Assembly (NCBI RefSeq): GCF_002811475.1
Contig: NZ_NPDL01000002.1
Location: forward strand, 310,001-374,000
Length of the DNA stretch: 64,000 nucleotides
Direction: 5' to 3'
From: Leptospira hartskeerlii
GTDB lineage: Bacteria > Spirochaetota > Leptospiria > Leptospirales > Leptospiraceae
In this document: positions 63,441 through 64,000 of the stretch, in pieces
Position numbering within the stretch: position 1 is the first letter of the stretch
How the letters are laid out: every line of letters starts with the position of its first letter
Notes under the pieces: model-generated
Database searches by the model: none
Told to the model about the DNA's origin: nothing
Seen by the model: only the letters and a program-made list of their open reading frames with translations
Position numbers and translations under genes: made by a program

Positions 63441-64000
63441 AGACTATCGGGAGAAAGTTCAATGATTTTTGGGAATCTCCCGGTTCCCCTTTCGATCTGG
63501 TCCTAGTAGGATCAGTATTTTTTCTTCTACTCTTTGGAATATGTGTGATGTATTCCAGTTCCTCCGTGACTGCATGGAGAGAATTTCAAGACTCCGAATA
63601 TTTTCTGAAAAAACAATTGGTCTGGGCGGTCATAGGCCTTGTAGTGTTCTTCTTCTTTGCAAATTTCCCCTATAAACGTTTGGAAAAATTTGCGTTAGGC
63701 GGAATCATAATCAGCGTTCTTCTTTTGGTTTTGGTATTTATTCCGGGAATTGGGAAATCCGTAGGGACTTATTACGGAAGAAACTTCCACAGATGGATCG
63801 GGATTGGGCCATATCAGCTGCAACCTTCAGAGATTGCAAAGTTGGCGGTCGTAGTTTATCTATCTTCTCTCATCGTAAAGCTGAAACTAAAAGGGAACCG
63901 AGATCCTAAAAAATTCATTCTTCCTGCAATCTTATTGCTTGCTGTTTTGATATTGATACTAGCGGAGCCCGCTTTCGGAACCACCATGGAAATTTTATTC
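63437..64000 (+). CDS. ftsW: FtsW (SEDS glycosyltransferase), 3' end outside window
   Basis: 188 codons from ATG 63437 (ATGA overlap with mraY) are open to the right edge. The product begins [16 protein letters not shown], then helices [27 protein letters not shown] with the SSS-V motif. The stretch [22 protein letters not shown] holds the WIxxGxxxxQPSE signature of FtsW/RodA. The position after mraY favours FtsW over RodA. FtsW polymerises glycan strands at the division site together with a class B PBP. Confidence 0.9.
   Translation, partial: MKTIGRKFNDFWESPGSPFDLVLVGSVFFLLLFGICVMYSSSSVTAWREFQDSEYFLKKQLVWAVIGLVVFFFFANFPYKRLEKFALGGIIISVLLLVLVFIPGIGKSVGTYYGRNFHRWIGIGPYQLQPSEIAKLAVVVYLSSLIVKLKLKGNRDPKKFILPAILLLAVLILILAEPAFGTTMEILF

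Overview
The window looks like a chromosomal segment of a spirochaete of the genus Leptospira. The pointers are many lipoproteins with loose spirochaetal lipoboxes (SNC, ASC, VISC, FGC before the modified Cys), several GAF/SpoIIE-type PP2C phosphatases, tandem chemoreceptors, a DAP-type MurE, an MqnA and an intermediate GC content by eye. I cannot name the species from sequence alone. There is no tRNA, rRNA, CRISPR array, insertion sequence or prophage that I can support.

Layout. 1-4338 (minus): a thiolase cut by the window edge, a YheT-type hydrolase and a hybrid histidine kinase. 4750-10953 (plus): an efflux operon (TolC-like, RND pump, two paralogous TetR regulators) without an adaptor gene, behind a promoter carrying two GGAAACA/TGTTTCC palindromes. 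10963-15128: a GT39-like membrane protein, a small Cys-rich secreted protein and a DUF2079 membrane protein. 15186-16691 (minus): a short LeuA-type synthase preceded by a 20-residue leucine-rich leader peptide and a terminator/antiterminator, which together look like a complete ribosome-mediated leucine attenuator. 16692-30389: TPR protein, lipoproteins, CysE, a TetR/alcohol-dehydrogenase pair with two near-identical operators, a DsbA-fold protein, a DUF2817 protein, a GAF-GAF-PP2C phosphatase, a metallophosphoesterase, a MORN lipoprotein and DoxX. 30446-38408 (minus): a haem-uptake operon in the order unknown lipoprotein, HmuY-like, TonB receptor, HmuT, HmuU, HmuV, HmuS, with Fur-like boxes upstream. 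38569-46683 (plus mainly): host-attachment-family protein, FGGY kinase, hydrolase, and a GAF-PP2C-TPR gene plus amtB behind a sigma-54-type promoter with two upstream inverted repeats. 47049-52953: a giant Calx-beta/Ig-like lipoprotein and a small lipoprotein. 52977-59108: mqnA, a STAS protein, CheR and two tandem chemoreceptors. 59418-64000: a compact division/cell-wall cluster (rsmH, ftsL-like, murE, mraY, ftsW start).

The most interesting items are regulatory and lie outside the large reading frames. They are the leucine attenuator (about 16542-16652), the sigma-54 promoter that ties a PP2C phosphatase to ammonium transport (42480-42580), the tandem TetR operators of the efflux operon (4754-4820) and the Fur-like boxes in front of a haem operon whose first gene is an unknown lipoprotein.
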